Below are positions 7,725-16,289 of a stretch of DNA of 64,000 nucleotides, one piece after another (position 1 is the stretch's first letter; the number at the start of each line of letters is the position of its first letter). The stretch lies in the NCBI RefSeq assembly GCF_048898065.1, contig NZ_JBLWFI010000001.1, positions 62,001-126,000 on the forward strand, read 5' to 3'. The notes under the pieces are model-generated. The model saw only the letters and a program-made list of their open reading frames with translations. It was not told the origin of the DNA and did no database searches. The position numbers were made by a program, and so were the translations under genes. The DNA is from Tepidibacillus_B infernus. Lineage in GTDB: Bacteria; Bacillota; Bacilli; Tepidibacillales; Tepidibacillaceae.

Positions 7725-9504
7725 AAATCGTTTAACATTAACATTTACACTTTTAATCGGGATCTCCTTACTTAGTTTAGGTTTTTTCCTTACCAATTTG
7801 ATTGATAAGATCTACCTTAATGCATTAGGAGATCGTTTAGTCAAAGAAGCTAATCTTACGAAAGATATGATTTCCTGGGAAATCGGTTCAAAAGAGGGTT
7901 TAGTGTTATTTCAACAACTAGCTAACAATACATCAAAAGAATTAAATACGAGAATTACTTTTATTGATAAAAATGGCTTGGTACTAGCTGATTCGAAATA
8001 TGACAAAAATAAAATGGATAATCATGCTAATCGTCCAGAAGTACAGACATCGTTAAATGGAAAGATTGGAAAATCAATTCGTTATAGTCATACACTAGGA
8101 ATGGAGATGTTGTACACTTCCGTCCCAATCATGAAAAATAATCAAATTATAGGTGTTGTTCGTTTATCTCTACCTGTGAATGAGATTAAGGCATCACTAG
8201 AAAGTTTTTGGTATAGTTTGGTCATTGGCTTATTTATTGTCTTTTTGATTACTATTCTTATTAGTTATCGAATTTCTAATAAAATTACAAAACCAATTGA
8301 AGATATGACAGAAATCGCAAAAAGAATAACCAATAAAGACTATTCTGCAAGGATTCATTTAAACAGTAATGATGAAATTGGGCAATTAGGAATCGCCATT
8401 AACTTGATGGCAGACAGTTTAAACAATCAGATTATGACCATTCATGAAAATGAGAAAAAAATAACAACAGTATTAAACAATATGGCAAATGGGGTTTTAT
8501 TAGTCGATAAATCAGGGAAGATAATTCTTGCTAATCCAGCAATTGAATGGTTATTGGGAGAACAAATTGAACAAATCATAGGTAAATATCATATAGAAGC
8601 TGGACAAAATTACGCTTTAAGTGAATTGATAGAAAGGTCCTTAAATACCGGAGAATCTATTCACGCAGAAATTAGTATCCAATATCCAATCAAAAAATAT
8701 CTAGATTGTCATTTAGCTCCGATCTATGATGCAAAAGGACAGATTAATGGGGTTGTCTCTGTCCTCCATGATATTACAAAACTAAAACACTTAGAGAATA
8801 TGAGAACGGAATTTATTGCTAATGTCTCACATGAATTAAGAACACCGATTACTGCGGTGAAAGGTTTTGCAGAAACTTTACTAGATGGTGCATTGAAAGA
8901 TGAGGAAACAAGTAGAGCTTTTCTGCAAATCATCTATAACGAAAGTGAACGCCTTCATCGTTTAATAAGTGATTTATTAGATTTATCTAAAATTGAGTTA
9001 AACCAAAACTTATTAAACTATTCTACGGTAGATTTGAGAGAGCTTATTCATAGCACCATTGAGACGTTCAAACCACAAGCTGTAAAAAAACAATTAAATA
9101 TTGTTGAAGAGCTTGATGATATCCATGCTGAAGTAGACGGAGATCGAATAAGACAGGTTATTATCAATCTTTTGACAAATGCAATGGCATATACACCTGC
9201 GAATGGATCTATAAAGGTGACGCTCAAAGCTTTCAAGCCCGAACAAATAAAAATAACGGTTGAAGATACAGGAATAGGTATTCCGAAAAAAAGTTTATCT
9301 AGAATTTTTGAGCGATTTTATCGAGTGGATAAAGCTAGATCAAGAGAATCTGGAGGAACAGGTTTAGGATTAGCAATTGTAAAACATATTGTTGAATCCC
9401 ATGAAGGTTATATTCAGGTGGAAAGTGAAGTTCAAAAAGGAACGAAGTTTGCTATTATTCTGCCTAAATATAAAAAGGAAAAGATCGATGGAAATGGGAT
9501 TTAA
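7711..9504 (+). CDS. phoR: Phosphate sensor histidine kinase PhoR
   Basis: This is a kinase of about 597 residues. Two membrane helices (about residues 10-30 and 165-195) flank an extracellular sensor domain, followed by HAMP, a PAS domain, HisKA with phosphoacceptor His near 374 (ANVSHELRTP) and HATPase_c with DTGIGIP and GGTGLGLAIVKH. I choose ATG 7711, overlapping the phoP stop; the GTG further upstream would add residues that only read through phoP. It phosphorylates PhoP when phosphate is scarce, signalling together with the Pst system encoded at 28-33 kb. Confidence 0.9.
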   Translation: MKKIRNRLTLTFTLLIGISLLSLGFFLTNLIDKIYLNALGDRLVKEANLTKDMISWEIGSKEGLVLFQQLANNTSKELNTRITFIDKNGLVLADSKYDKNKMDNHANRPEVQTSLNGKIGKSIRYSHTLGMEMLYTSVPIMKNNQIIGVVRLSLPVNEIKASLESFWYSLVIGLFIVFLITILISYRISNKITKPIEDMTEIAKRITNKDYSARIHLNSNDEIGQLGIAINLMADSLNNQIMTIHENEKKITTVLNNMANGVLLVDKSGKIILANPAIEWLLGEQIEQIIGKYHIEAGQNYALSELIERSLNTGESIHAEISIQYPIKKYLDCHLAPIYDAKGQINGVVSVLHDITKLKHLENMRTEFIANVSHELRTPITAVKGFAETLLDGALKDEETSRAFLQIIYNESERLHRLISDLLDLSKIELNQNLLNYSTVDLRELIHSTIETFKPQAVKKQLNIVEELDDIHAEVDGDRIRQVIINLLTNAMAYTPANGSIKVTLKAFKPEQIKITVEDTGIGIPKKSLSRIFERFYRVDKARSRESGGTGLGLAIVKHIVESHEGYIQVESEVQKGTKFAIILPKYKKEKIDGNGI

Positions 9505-9597
9505 CAAATGAAACCTTTCTTATTTTAAATCGTAGTAAATAATGAATATATAACGATCTAGAAAAGATTAGTTTGATGAAACGAGAGGAGTAAGGAA

Positions 9598-10437
9598 ATG
9601 GATAACGAAAAAGTGATTGATATGAAACCAAAAATGAATTTGAAAACAGGACGTACCATTTCAATGTTTGTTATACTTGGGCTCATTGTCTTGTTAGCTT
9701 TAAATTCATTTGTTATTGTTGAGGCAGGAAATAGGGGAATTGTTTTACAACTAGGCGCTGTTAAACCTATCGTATTAAATGAAGGACTTCATTTTAAGAT
9801 TCCATTTATTCAAGAAGTGATTCCAGCAGAGGTTCGTGTACAAAAAGCTCAATCTGAACAAACTGCTGCATCCAAGGATTTACAGGTCGTTACTACTGTA
9901 GTTGCTGTTAACTTTCATCTTAATCCAGAAGAAGTGAATAAACTTTATCAAAACGTAGGTTTAGCCTATAAGGAAAGGATTGTAGACCCTGCAATTGGAG
10001 AAGCGCTTAAAGCTGTTACAGCTCAATATACAGCTGAAGAGTTAATTTCAAAAAGGCCTGAGGTAAGTACGAAAGTAAAAGAACAATTAGCGAAGAAGTT
10101 AGCAAATTATAATATGGTACTTGATGAAATCAATATTACTGAATTTAAGTTTAGCAATGAATTTAATAATGCGATCGAACAAAAACAGGTTGCTGAACAA
10201 CAAGCATTAAAAGCAAAATTAGATTTGCAAAGAATTGAAATTGAGGCAAAACAAAAGATTGAGCAAGCAAAAGCAGAAGCAGAATCATTAAGATTACAAA
10301 AACAAGAGGTAACTCCAGAGCTTGTTGAATTAAGAAAAATCGAAGCACAAATGGAAGCCATTAAGAAATGGGATGGTAAGCTTCCAAATGTTACAGGTGG
10401 GGCAACACCTTTTATTGATGTAAATGGAATTAAATAA
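9598..10437 (+). CDS. SPFH/prohibitin-family membrane protein
   Basis: This 279-residue protein has one N-terminal membrane helix (about residues 23-43), an SPFH domain (VEAGNRGIVLQLGAVKPIVLNEG, TTVVAVNFHLNPEEVNKLYQ), and a long Ala/Glu/Lys/Gln-rich coiled coil (about residues 190-255). It is type II in topology and likely forms large membrane-bound ring assemblies, as prohibitins do; its partner is unknown. It stands between phoR and polA with its own GAGAGGAG ribosome site and terminator. Confidence 0.82.
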   Translation: MDNEKVIDMKPKMNLKTGRTISMFVILGLIVLLALNSFVIVEAGNRGIVLQLGAVKPIVLNEGLHFKIPFIQEVIPAEVRVQKAQSEQTAASKDLQVVTTVVAVNFHLNPEEVNKLYQNVGLAYKERIVDPAIGEALKAVTAQYTAEELISKRPEVSTKVKEQLAKKLANYNMVLDEINITEFKFSNEFNNAIEQKQVAEQQALKAKLDLQRIEIEAKQKIEQAKAEAESLRLQKQEVTPELVELRKIEAQMEAIKKWDGKLPNVTGGATPFIDVNGIK

Positions 10438-10463
10438 GATCAAATATCAATGATTATAAAATT

Positions 10464-10494
10464 ACAGTCCCCTTTTTGGAGGGCTGTTTTTTAT
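10464..10494 (+). terminator. Terminator after the SPFH gene
   Basis: ACAGTCC pairs with GGGCTGT (one wobble) and a TTTTTT run follows. Confidence 0.7.
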
Positions 10495-10497
10495 TGG

Positions 10498-10560
10498 GAC
10501 ACCAAAAAAGTTATTGGAATACGCTTCAAAGGAGATCGACACTTTTGTGTGCTATCTTGT
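10498..10560. repeat. Copy B of the short dispersed intergenic repeat
   Basis: AAAAAAGTTATTGGAATACG, CTTCAAAGGAGATCG and ACTTTTGTGTGCTATCTTG align closely with copy C at 31470-31534. It fills the gap between a terminator and polA. Confidence 0.55.
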
Positions 10561-10624
10561 ATTGCTTGAAGAGGATATCCTTACAGTGTTATGATAGATT
10601 GTGAATATGAGACGAGGTGAAAAG

Positions 10625-13276
10625 ATGGGGAAGTTGGTTTTAATCGATGGAAACAGTATTGCGAATCGAGCATTTTATGCTTTACCACTGCTTAGTAATA
10701 GACAAGGTATTTACACAAATGCGGTTTATGGATTTACACAAATCTTATTAAAAATCTTAGACGAGATTAAACCAGAATATATTCTTGTGGCTTTTGATGC
10801 TGGAAAAGTTACGTTTAGACATGCGGATTTTAAAGAATATAAAGGAAAAAGGCTGCAAACCCCTTCTGAATTGTCTGGGCAATTTCCAATGTTACGTGAA
10901 CTACTAGAAGCATTCCAAATTCCATATTTTGAACTTAATGGTTATGAAGCTGATGATATTATTGGAACTTTAACCAAAACAGCAGAAATAGAAAATTTGG
11001 ATACGATTGTTGTAACTGGGGACAAAGATATGCTTCAGTTGGCTTCTGATCATGTTTCCATTTATCTTACTCGTAAAGGAATTACAGAGGTAGAAGCTTA
11101 TGGGCCAAACGAGATCAAAGATAAATATCAACTCACTCCAAAACAAATTATCGATCTAAAAGGATTAATGGGAGATACCTCTGATAATATTCCTGGAGTA
11201 CCTGGAATTGGTGAAAAAACAGCATTAAAATTACTTCATCAATATGGTAGTGTTGAAGAAGTTCTAGCACATATTGATGAAATTTCCGGTAAAAAGATAA
11301 AAGAAAATTTATCAATCTATCGTGAACAGGCAATATTAAGTAAGCAATTGGCTACTATTTTTAGAGATGTACCGTTGCAATTTTCAATCGAACAGCTAAC
11401 TTATCATCGTTTTGATCAGGAAAAAGTATATGAGTTGTTTTCAAAGTGGGAGTTTCATTCACTTATTGAACGATTAGAAATAGATAAAGGAGAAAATATA
11501 CACCAAGATCAAATCTTGCAACTGAAGATTAATTCTTTTACAGATGAAAGTAAACAAATCTGGAATACCATCTTCAATCAAGGTGACCAACCACTTGCAC
11601 TTCATGTGGAAACAAATGGGGAAAATTCTACGGATAAGATTTTGGGGATCTCTTTGTCAAATGATACTGAACAATTGTTTCTGTCTATTGAAAATGTTAT
11701 GGATTGGCCTGAGTTTCAAAATTGGCTTAAAAATCCGGATGCTGCAAAATGGGTGTATGATGCCAAGCGAACAGAAATGGTCTTTTTCTGGAATCATATT
11801 CAAATAGAAGGGATACAATTTGACCTATTATTAGGTTCCTATTTGTTAAACCCTTCTGATGGAGCTGTCTTTCTATCTGACATCGCCAAGCAATACAATT
11901 ACATGGGTCTACAATCAGACGAAGGATTTTATGGAAAAGGGGCAAAAAGAGAGATACCTGAGCAGAATCTATTAATGGAACATATCAGTCGAAAAGCTCA
12001 TGTGATCTATCACTTAAAGCCATTTATCGAGAACAAATTAATAGAAAATCAATTATCTGAGTTATTGTATGCTGTTGAGCTTCCATTATCAAGGGTATTA
12101 GCAAAAATGGAGAAAATTGGAGTGAAAGTAGACGAAGAGCGCCTAAAACTAATGGGAGTAGAAATTGAGCAGACATTAAAGAAGTTGACAGAGGAAATTT
12201 ATGAGTTAGCTGGAGTGGAGTTTAACATCAATTCACCAAAACAATTAGGTGAAATATTATTTGATAAGCTGCAGTTACCGATCATGAAGAAAACCAAAAC
12301 AGGTTATTCCACTAGTGCTGATGTTCTTGAAAAATTGGAGCCATACCATCCAATCATTGGACAGATTTTACATTATCGTCAGTTAGGGAAATTATATTCA
12401 ACCTATATTGAAGGACTTTTAAAGGTGATTCACCCTAAAACAAAAAGGATTCACACAACCTTTAATCAAGCGATTACAGCTACGGGTCGTTTAAGCAGTA
12501 CAGAACCAAATTTACAAAACATTCCGATCCGTTTGGAAGAAGGAAGAAAAATTAGACAGGCATTTATTCCTTCTGAACCTGATTGGCTGATCCTTGCAGC
12601 AGATTACTCACAAATTGAATTAAGGGTACTCGCCCATATCTCAAATGATGAAAAATTAATAGAAGCATTTCAAAAAGATATGGATATCCATACAAAGACG
12701 GCGATAGATGTATTTAGGGTCAATGAGGATGAAGTCACTTCATTGATGAGAAGACAAGCAAAAGCTGTTAATTTCGGCATCGTTTATGGAATTAGTGACT
12801 ATGGTCTATCCCAAAACCTTAATATTTCCCGAAAAGAAGCTGGAGAATTTATTGATCGATATTTTGCGGTTTTCCATGGCGTCAAGCAATATATGAAGGA
12901 TATTGTTGAAAGGGCAAAAAAAGAGGGTTATGTAAGTACCTTATTACATCGTCGTAGATATTTACCAGATATCAATAGTTCTAATTTTAACTTGAGAAGT
13001 TTTGCAGAAAGAACAGCTATGAATACCCCAATTCAAGGAACAGCAGCTGATATTATCAAATTAGCGATGATTCAGGTGGCAGAACAAATGGAACAAAAGC
13101 ATTTAAGAAGTCGTTTATTACTACAAGTTCATGATGAATTGATCTTTGAAGTCCATCCTGATGAGATAGATGAAATGAAGGTTTTAGTCAAAGATACCAT
13201 GGAACATGCTTTAGACTTAAACGTTCCTTTGAAAGTTGATATGAATATTGGAAAAACGTGGTACGAAGCGAAATAA
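10625..13276 (+). CDS. polA: DNA polymerase I
   Basis: This is an 883-residue repair and Okazaki-processing polymerase. It has an N-terminal 5' nuclease domain (about residues 1-290; VTGDKDMLQL, GDTSDNIPGVPGIGEKTA), a central 3'-5' exonuclease fold that looks inactive because the usual DxE carboxylates are not kept (LALHVETNGEN), and a C-terminal polymerase with motif A DYSQIELR near 660, RRQAKAVNFGIVYG and motif C QVHDELIFEV near 836. ATG 10625 lies behind GAGGTG; an upstream in-frame start at 10601 is less likely. An inactive proofreading domain is usual in Bacillales PolA. Confidence 0.95.
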   Translation: MGKLVLIDGNSIANRAFYALPLLSNRQGIYTNAVYGFTQILLKILDEIKPEYILVAFDAGKVTFRHADFKEYKGKRLQTPSELSGQFPMLRELLEAFQIPYFELNGYEADDIIGTLTKTAEIENLDTIVVTGDKDMLQLASDHVSIYLTRKGITEVEAYGPNEIKDKYQLTPKQIIDLKGLMGDTSDNIPGVPGIGEKTALKLLHQYGSVEEVLAHIDEISGKKIKENLSIYREQAILSKQLATIFRDVPLQFSIEQLTYHRFDQEKVYELFSKWEFHSLIERLEIDKGENIHQDQILQLKINSFTDESKQIWNTIFNQGDQPLALHVETNGENSTDKILGISLSNDTEQLFLSIENVMDWPEFQNWLKNPDAAKWVYDAKRTEMVFFWNHIQIEGIQFDLLLGSYLLNPSDGAVFLSDIAKQYNYMGLQSDEGFYGKGAKREIPEQNLLMEHISRKAHVIYHLKPFIENKLIENQLSELLYAVELPLSRVLAKMEKIGVKVDEERLKLMGVEIEQTLKKLTEEIYELAGVEFNINSPKQLGEILFDKLQLPIMKKTKTGYSTSADVLEKLEPYHPIIGQILHYRQLGKLYSTYIEGLLKVIHPKTKRIHTTFNQAITATGRLSSTEPNLQNIPIRLEEGRKIRQAFIPSEPDWLILAADYSQIELRVLAHISNDEKLIEAFQKDMDIHTKTAIDVFRVNEDEVTSLMRRQAKAVNFGIVYGISDYGLSQNLNISRKEAGEFIDRYFAVFHGVKQYMKDIVERAKKEGYVSTLLHRRRYLPDINSSNFNLRSFAERTAMNTPIQGTAADIIKLAMIQVAEQMEQKHLRSRLLLQVHDELIFEVHPDEIDEMKVLVKDTMEHALDLNVPLKVDMNIGKTWYEAK

Positions 13277-13295
13277 GATTGAAAGAGGATTCTTT

Positions 13296-14132
13296 ATGCC
13301 AGAATTACCTGAAGTTGAAACAGTGAGAAGATCATTGGAAATGTTAATTATAGGAAAAACGATAAAAGAAGTAAATGTCTTTTATCCTAAAATCATTAGA
13401 ACACCTGGTGATATCGGAGAATTTAAATGGATATTACAAGGACAAACGATTGAAGGTATCGGAAGAAAGGGAAAATATCTTCTATTCTATATGAATAGTG
13501 TAACGATGATTTCTCATTTACGCATGGAAGGAAAATATATTTATCATGAAGAAAAAATGAAGGAATTTGATAAGCACACACATGTTGTTTTTACCTTTAC
13601 TGATGGAAGTATCCTTCAATATCGTGATGTCAGAAAGTTTGGAACGATGGATGTTGTCTCAAAAGGTAAGGAAATAGAATTTGAATCTTTAAAAAAATTA
13701 GGTCAAGAACCGATTGATCCAAACTTTGATCCAAAGCTTTTTAAGCAACAACTGAAAACAAGATCTGCACCGATTAAACAAAGCTTATTAAATCAGGAAA
13801 TTGTAAGTGGTCTTGGTAACATCTATGTGGATGATAGTTTAGCACTAAGTAAGATCCATCCTTTAAGAACGGGTAATTCCCTTACAGATGAGGAAATTGA
13901 TCAACTTATCCTAGCTATGAAACAGGTTTTGTTAAAAGCGATTGAAAAAGGTGGGTCGACGATTAGAACTTATGAAAGCTTTTATGGTAGAGGTTCAATG
14001 CAAGATCATTTAATTGTCTATGGTCGTACAGGTCAACCATGTTATCAATGTGGAACACTAATTGAAAAAATCAAGGTAGGTGGAAGAGGGACACATTTTT
14101 GTCCTAATTGCCAAAAGAATTTTAATAGCTAA
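13296..14132 (+). CDS. mutM: Formamidopyrimidine-DNA glycosylase MutM
   Basis: This 278-residue base-excision enzyme removes oxidised purines. The start must be ATG 13296, because the mature N-terminus PELPEVETVRRSLE supplies the catalytic Pro and Glu. The zinc finger near the C-terminus has CYQCG and CPNCQ pairs, and IRTYESFYGRGSMQDHLIVYGR carries the H2TH-adjacent binding segment. It starts about 20 bases after polA, a repair-gene pair conserved in Bacillales. Confidence 0.95.
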   Translation: MPELPEVETVRRSLEMLIIGKTIKEVNVFYPKIIRTPGDIGEFKWILQGQTIEGIGRKGKYLLFYMNSVTMISHLRMEGKYIYHEEKMKEFDKHTHVVFTFTDGSILQYRDVRKFGTMDVVSKGKEIEFESLKKLGQEPIDPNFDPKLFKQQLKTRSAPIKQSLLNQEIVSGLGNIYVDDSLALSKIHPLRTGNSLTDEEIDQLILAMKQVLLKAIEKGGSTIRTYESFYGRGSMQDHLIVYGRTGQPCYQCGTLIEKIKVGGRGTHFCPNCQKNFNS

Positions 14133-14213
14133 CATTGCACCCCTTTTGCGCCCACTCCATAAGATATTAAGGTAAGTTTTCAATGTAGAGCTTTTGGAGA
14201 GGGGAGAGCAATC

Positions 14214-14867
14214 GTGCATATGATTTCTCTAATCATTTTAAGTTTAGCTGTAAGTCTAGATAGTTTTGGTGTAGGTGTGACTTATGGTATAAGAAAAGTA
14301 CGTATTCCTATATATTCTATTTTGATTATTGCATTGCTTTCAGCTTCTATGATTCTTTTATCTATGCAATTAGGGGTATGGATTAGCTATGTATTGTCAC
14401 CTTATATGGCTAAATGGATTGGTTCTATCATATTAATATGTATAGGAGTTTGGGCTATCTTCCAAGTGACTCGACATAGCCATGAGGATGTTGAGTGCCC
14501 TACCCCTGTAAATGAATATCAAGAAAAAAAGATGATTTCGATCGAAATTAAAAAATTAGGCCTTGTCATTCAAATTTTAAAGATGCCAATGAAAGCAGAT
14601 ATCGACCGTTCAGGGGTTATTTCGACAATGGAGGCAGCTTTTTTAGGAATAGCTTTATCCTTAGATGCATTTGGTGCAGGATTAGGAGCAGCTTTAATTG
14701 GTTTCGAACCATTAAAGACAGCTACGATGATTGCAGGAATGAGTGGGCTTTTTATATTAGTAGGGATGAAGGTAGGATTATTGTTTTCTGATGTAGAATG
14801 GTTAAAAAGATTTACAATTCTACCTGGACTTATTTTGATCATGATGGGGATTATTAAAATCTTTTAA
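14214..14867 (+). CDS. ytaF: Sporulation membrane protein YtaF (MntP-like fold)
   Basis: This 217-residue membrane protein has two repeat halves, each with a membrane helix carrying an SLDSFGVG / SLDAFGAG type motif, like the DUF204/MntP exporters. YtaF is known as a sporulation protein of unclear transport role. The start is probably GTG 14214, eight bases after GGGGAG; ATG 14220 is possible. It lies between mutM and coaE, the B. subtilis order. Confidence 0.85.
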   Translation: MHMISLIILSLAVSLDSFGVGVTYGIRKVRIPIYSILIIALLSASMILLSMQLGVWISYVLSPYMAKWIGSIILICIGVWAIFQVTRHSHEDVECPTPVNEYQEKKMISIEIKKLGLVIQILKMPMKADIDRSGVISTMEAAFLGIALSLDAFGAGLGAALIGFEPLKTATMIAGMSGLFILVGMKVGLLFSDVEWLKRFTILPGLILIMMGIIKIF

Positions 14868-14879
14868 TGGAGTGATTTG

Positions 14880-15476
14880 ATGCTTATTGGGTTAACGGGA
14901 GGCATTGGTAGTGGGAAAAGTACAGTATCCAAATTATTTGCAAAGTACGGAATACCTGTAATTGATGTAGACCAGATTGCAAGGGAAATTGTAAAACCTG
15001 GTGAAGAAGCATGGCAAATGATTATTGATCATTTTGGCTCGGAAATCTTATTACCAGATCAAACGATTGACCGAAAAAAATTAGGGAAGATTATTTTTAA
15101 TGATTCTCAAAAACGGGAAATACTTAATGAGATCACACATCCCATTATCTTTGCTTCTCTCGTTAAACGAGCAAAAGAGTTACAAACGAAATACGATCAC
15201 GTCATCGTGGACATTCCATTATTATTTGAATCAAAAAGAGAGCGACTGTTTGATTTGATTGTTGTTGTTTATGTTGACCCAAAAATTCAGTTAAGTCGGC
15301 TCATGGAACGAGACCGGATCACCAAAGAAGAAGCATTATCAAAAATAAGAGCGCAACTGGACTTGAATTTGAAAAAAGAAATGGCAGATATCGTTATTGA
15401 CAATAGTTTGGGCATATCCAACACAGAATTGCAGGTTGTTGAATGTATAAAAAAATGGTATGGAAAGTTGGATTAA
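14880..15476 (+). CDS. coaE: Dephospho-CoA kinase
   Basis: This 198-residue P-loop kinase catalyses the last step of coenzyme A synthesis. Walker A GGIGSGKST (about residues 7-15), the DVDQIARE segment and the lid motif RDRITKEEALSKIRAQ are visible. ATG 14880 follows a weak GGAGTG site ten bases after ytaF; the TTG directly before it is a less likely start. Confidence 0.92.
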   Translation: MLIGLTGGIGSGKSTVSKLFAKYGIPVIDVDQIAREIVKPGEEAWQMIIDHFGSEILLPDQTIDRKKLGKIIFNDSQKREILNEITHPIIFASLVKRAKELQTKYDHVIVDIPLLFESKRERLFDLIVVVYVDPKIQLSRLMERDRITKEEALSKIRAQLDLNLKKEMADIVIDNSLGISNTELQVVECIKKWYGKLD

Positions 15477-15484
15477 AAAGAAGG

Positions 15485-16060
15485 ATGGCAAATAAACCAT
15501 TTACCAAAAAAACGGCTCTTATTTTTTTTCTTTTATTTTTAGTTTTTTTAAGTTTAAATTCAAAATGGCTTTGGCAACTCATGTATCCAATCAAATATAA
15601 TGATATCATCTACAAATATTCTCGCCAATTTGACATTGATCCCTACTTAATTTTGTCTATCATACAAGTTGAAACTCGATTTGATGAAAAAAAAATTTCT
15701 AAAAAAGGTGCAATTGGATTGATGCAAATCATGCCTGAAACAGCAAAATGGATTATTGAAAAAGGCAATTTCCCACCACAATCACTTGATTATTTATCAA
15801 GGCCTGAGGTGAATATCGCATTGGGAAGTTGGTATTTAGCAAATATCCATCAACAATTTCAAGGCAACGAAATTTATACGATGGCTGCATATAATGCTGG
15901 GCCTGGTAATGTAAAAAAGTGGATTGAAGATGGGATATGGGATGGGAATGCTGGAACCATTGATCAAATTCCATTCGGAGAAACAAGGCATTACATACAA
16001 AGGGTTCTCCATTTTTATGAACGCTATCAATGGATTTATTCGTCTGAATTTGATATATAG
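15485..16060 (+). CDS. Soluble lytic murein transglycosylase-like protein, membrane-anchored
   Basis: This SLT-domain protein of about 191 residues follows one N-terminal membrane helix (ALIFFLLFLVFLSLN). The catalytic Glu is in IIQVETRFDEKKISKKGAIG, followed by LMQIMPETAKW and the AAYNAGPGNVKKW motif. It cleaves peptidoglycan glycan strands outside the cell. The start is uncertain: ATG 15485 gives a typical basic N-terminus, but 15443 and 15455 inside the coaE end are in frame. It is almost certainly in the coaE transcript. Confidence 0.85.
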   Translation: MANKPFTKKTALIFFLLFLVFLSLNSKWLWQLMYPIKYNDIIYKYSRQFDIDPYLILSIIQVETRFDEKKISKKGAIGLMQIMPETAKWIIEKGNFPPQSLDYLSRPEVNIALGSWYLANIHQQFQGNEIYTMAAYNAGPGNVKKWIEDGIWDGNAGTIDQIPFGETRHYIQRVLHFYERYQWIYSSEFDI

Positions 16061-16075
16061 TATTTTATAAATAAA

Positions 16076-16140
16076 TTTGTATATTCCATCGTGCTCCGTT
16101 GTGAGGACTCCCAAAAGTCGCTGCTTATGGAATATACAAA
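16076..16140. repeat. MITE-like element R1 with 14-bp terminal inverted repeats
   Basis: TTTGTATATTCCAT (16076-16089) and its exact complement ATGGAATATACAAA (16127-16140) bound a 65-bp element. The inner arms GTGCTCCGTTGT and AAAAGTCGCTGCTT recur in the 100-bp element at 43738-43837 in the opposite orientation, and the left arm recurs at 51801. Confidence 0.7.
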
Positions 16141-16151
16141 CTCCTTTTTAT

Positions 16152-16190
16152 AAGAAGGCTCTTTATTGAGTCTTTTTTTTTTTTTTTTGA
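16152..16190 (+). terminator. Terminator of the mutM/ytaF/coaE/transglycosylase unit
   Basis: AAGGCTC pairs with GAGTCTT (one wobble) around TTTATT, followed by a very long U-run. Confidence 0.65.
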
Positions 16191-16222
16191 AACAGAACAA
16201 TTTTAGTGCTATTTTTTTTAAA

Positions 16223-16269
16223 TATGTTATACTTATTATAGTAAATAAGATAAATTAGTATGTTATAAT
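16223..16269 (+). promoter_or_regulatory. Two CcpN-like operator boxes at the gapB promoter
   Basis: TATGTTATACT (16223-16233) matches the published CcpN consensus TRTGHYATAYW in full, and TATGTTATAAT (16259-16269) matches all but one position. The second box contains the likely -10 TATAAT at 16264. CcpN represses gapB in glycolytic conditions in B. subtilis; the same control is inferred here. Confidence 0.55.
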
Positions 16270-16289
16270 GTGAAGGAGAGAGTAGAAAT

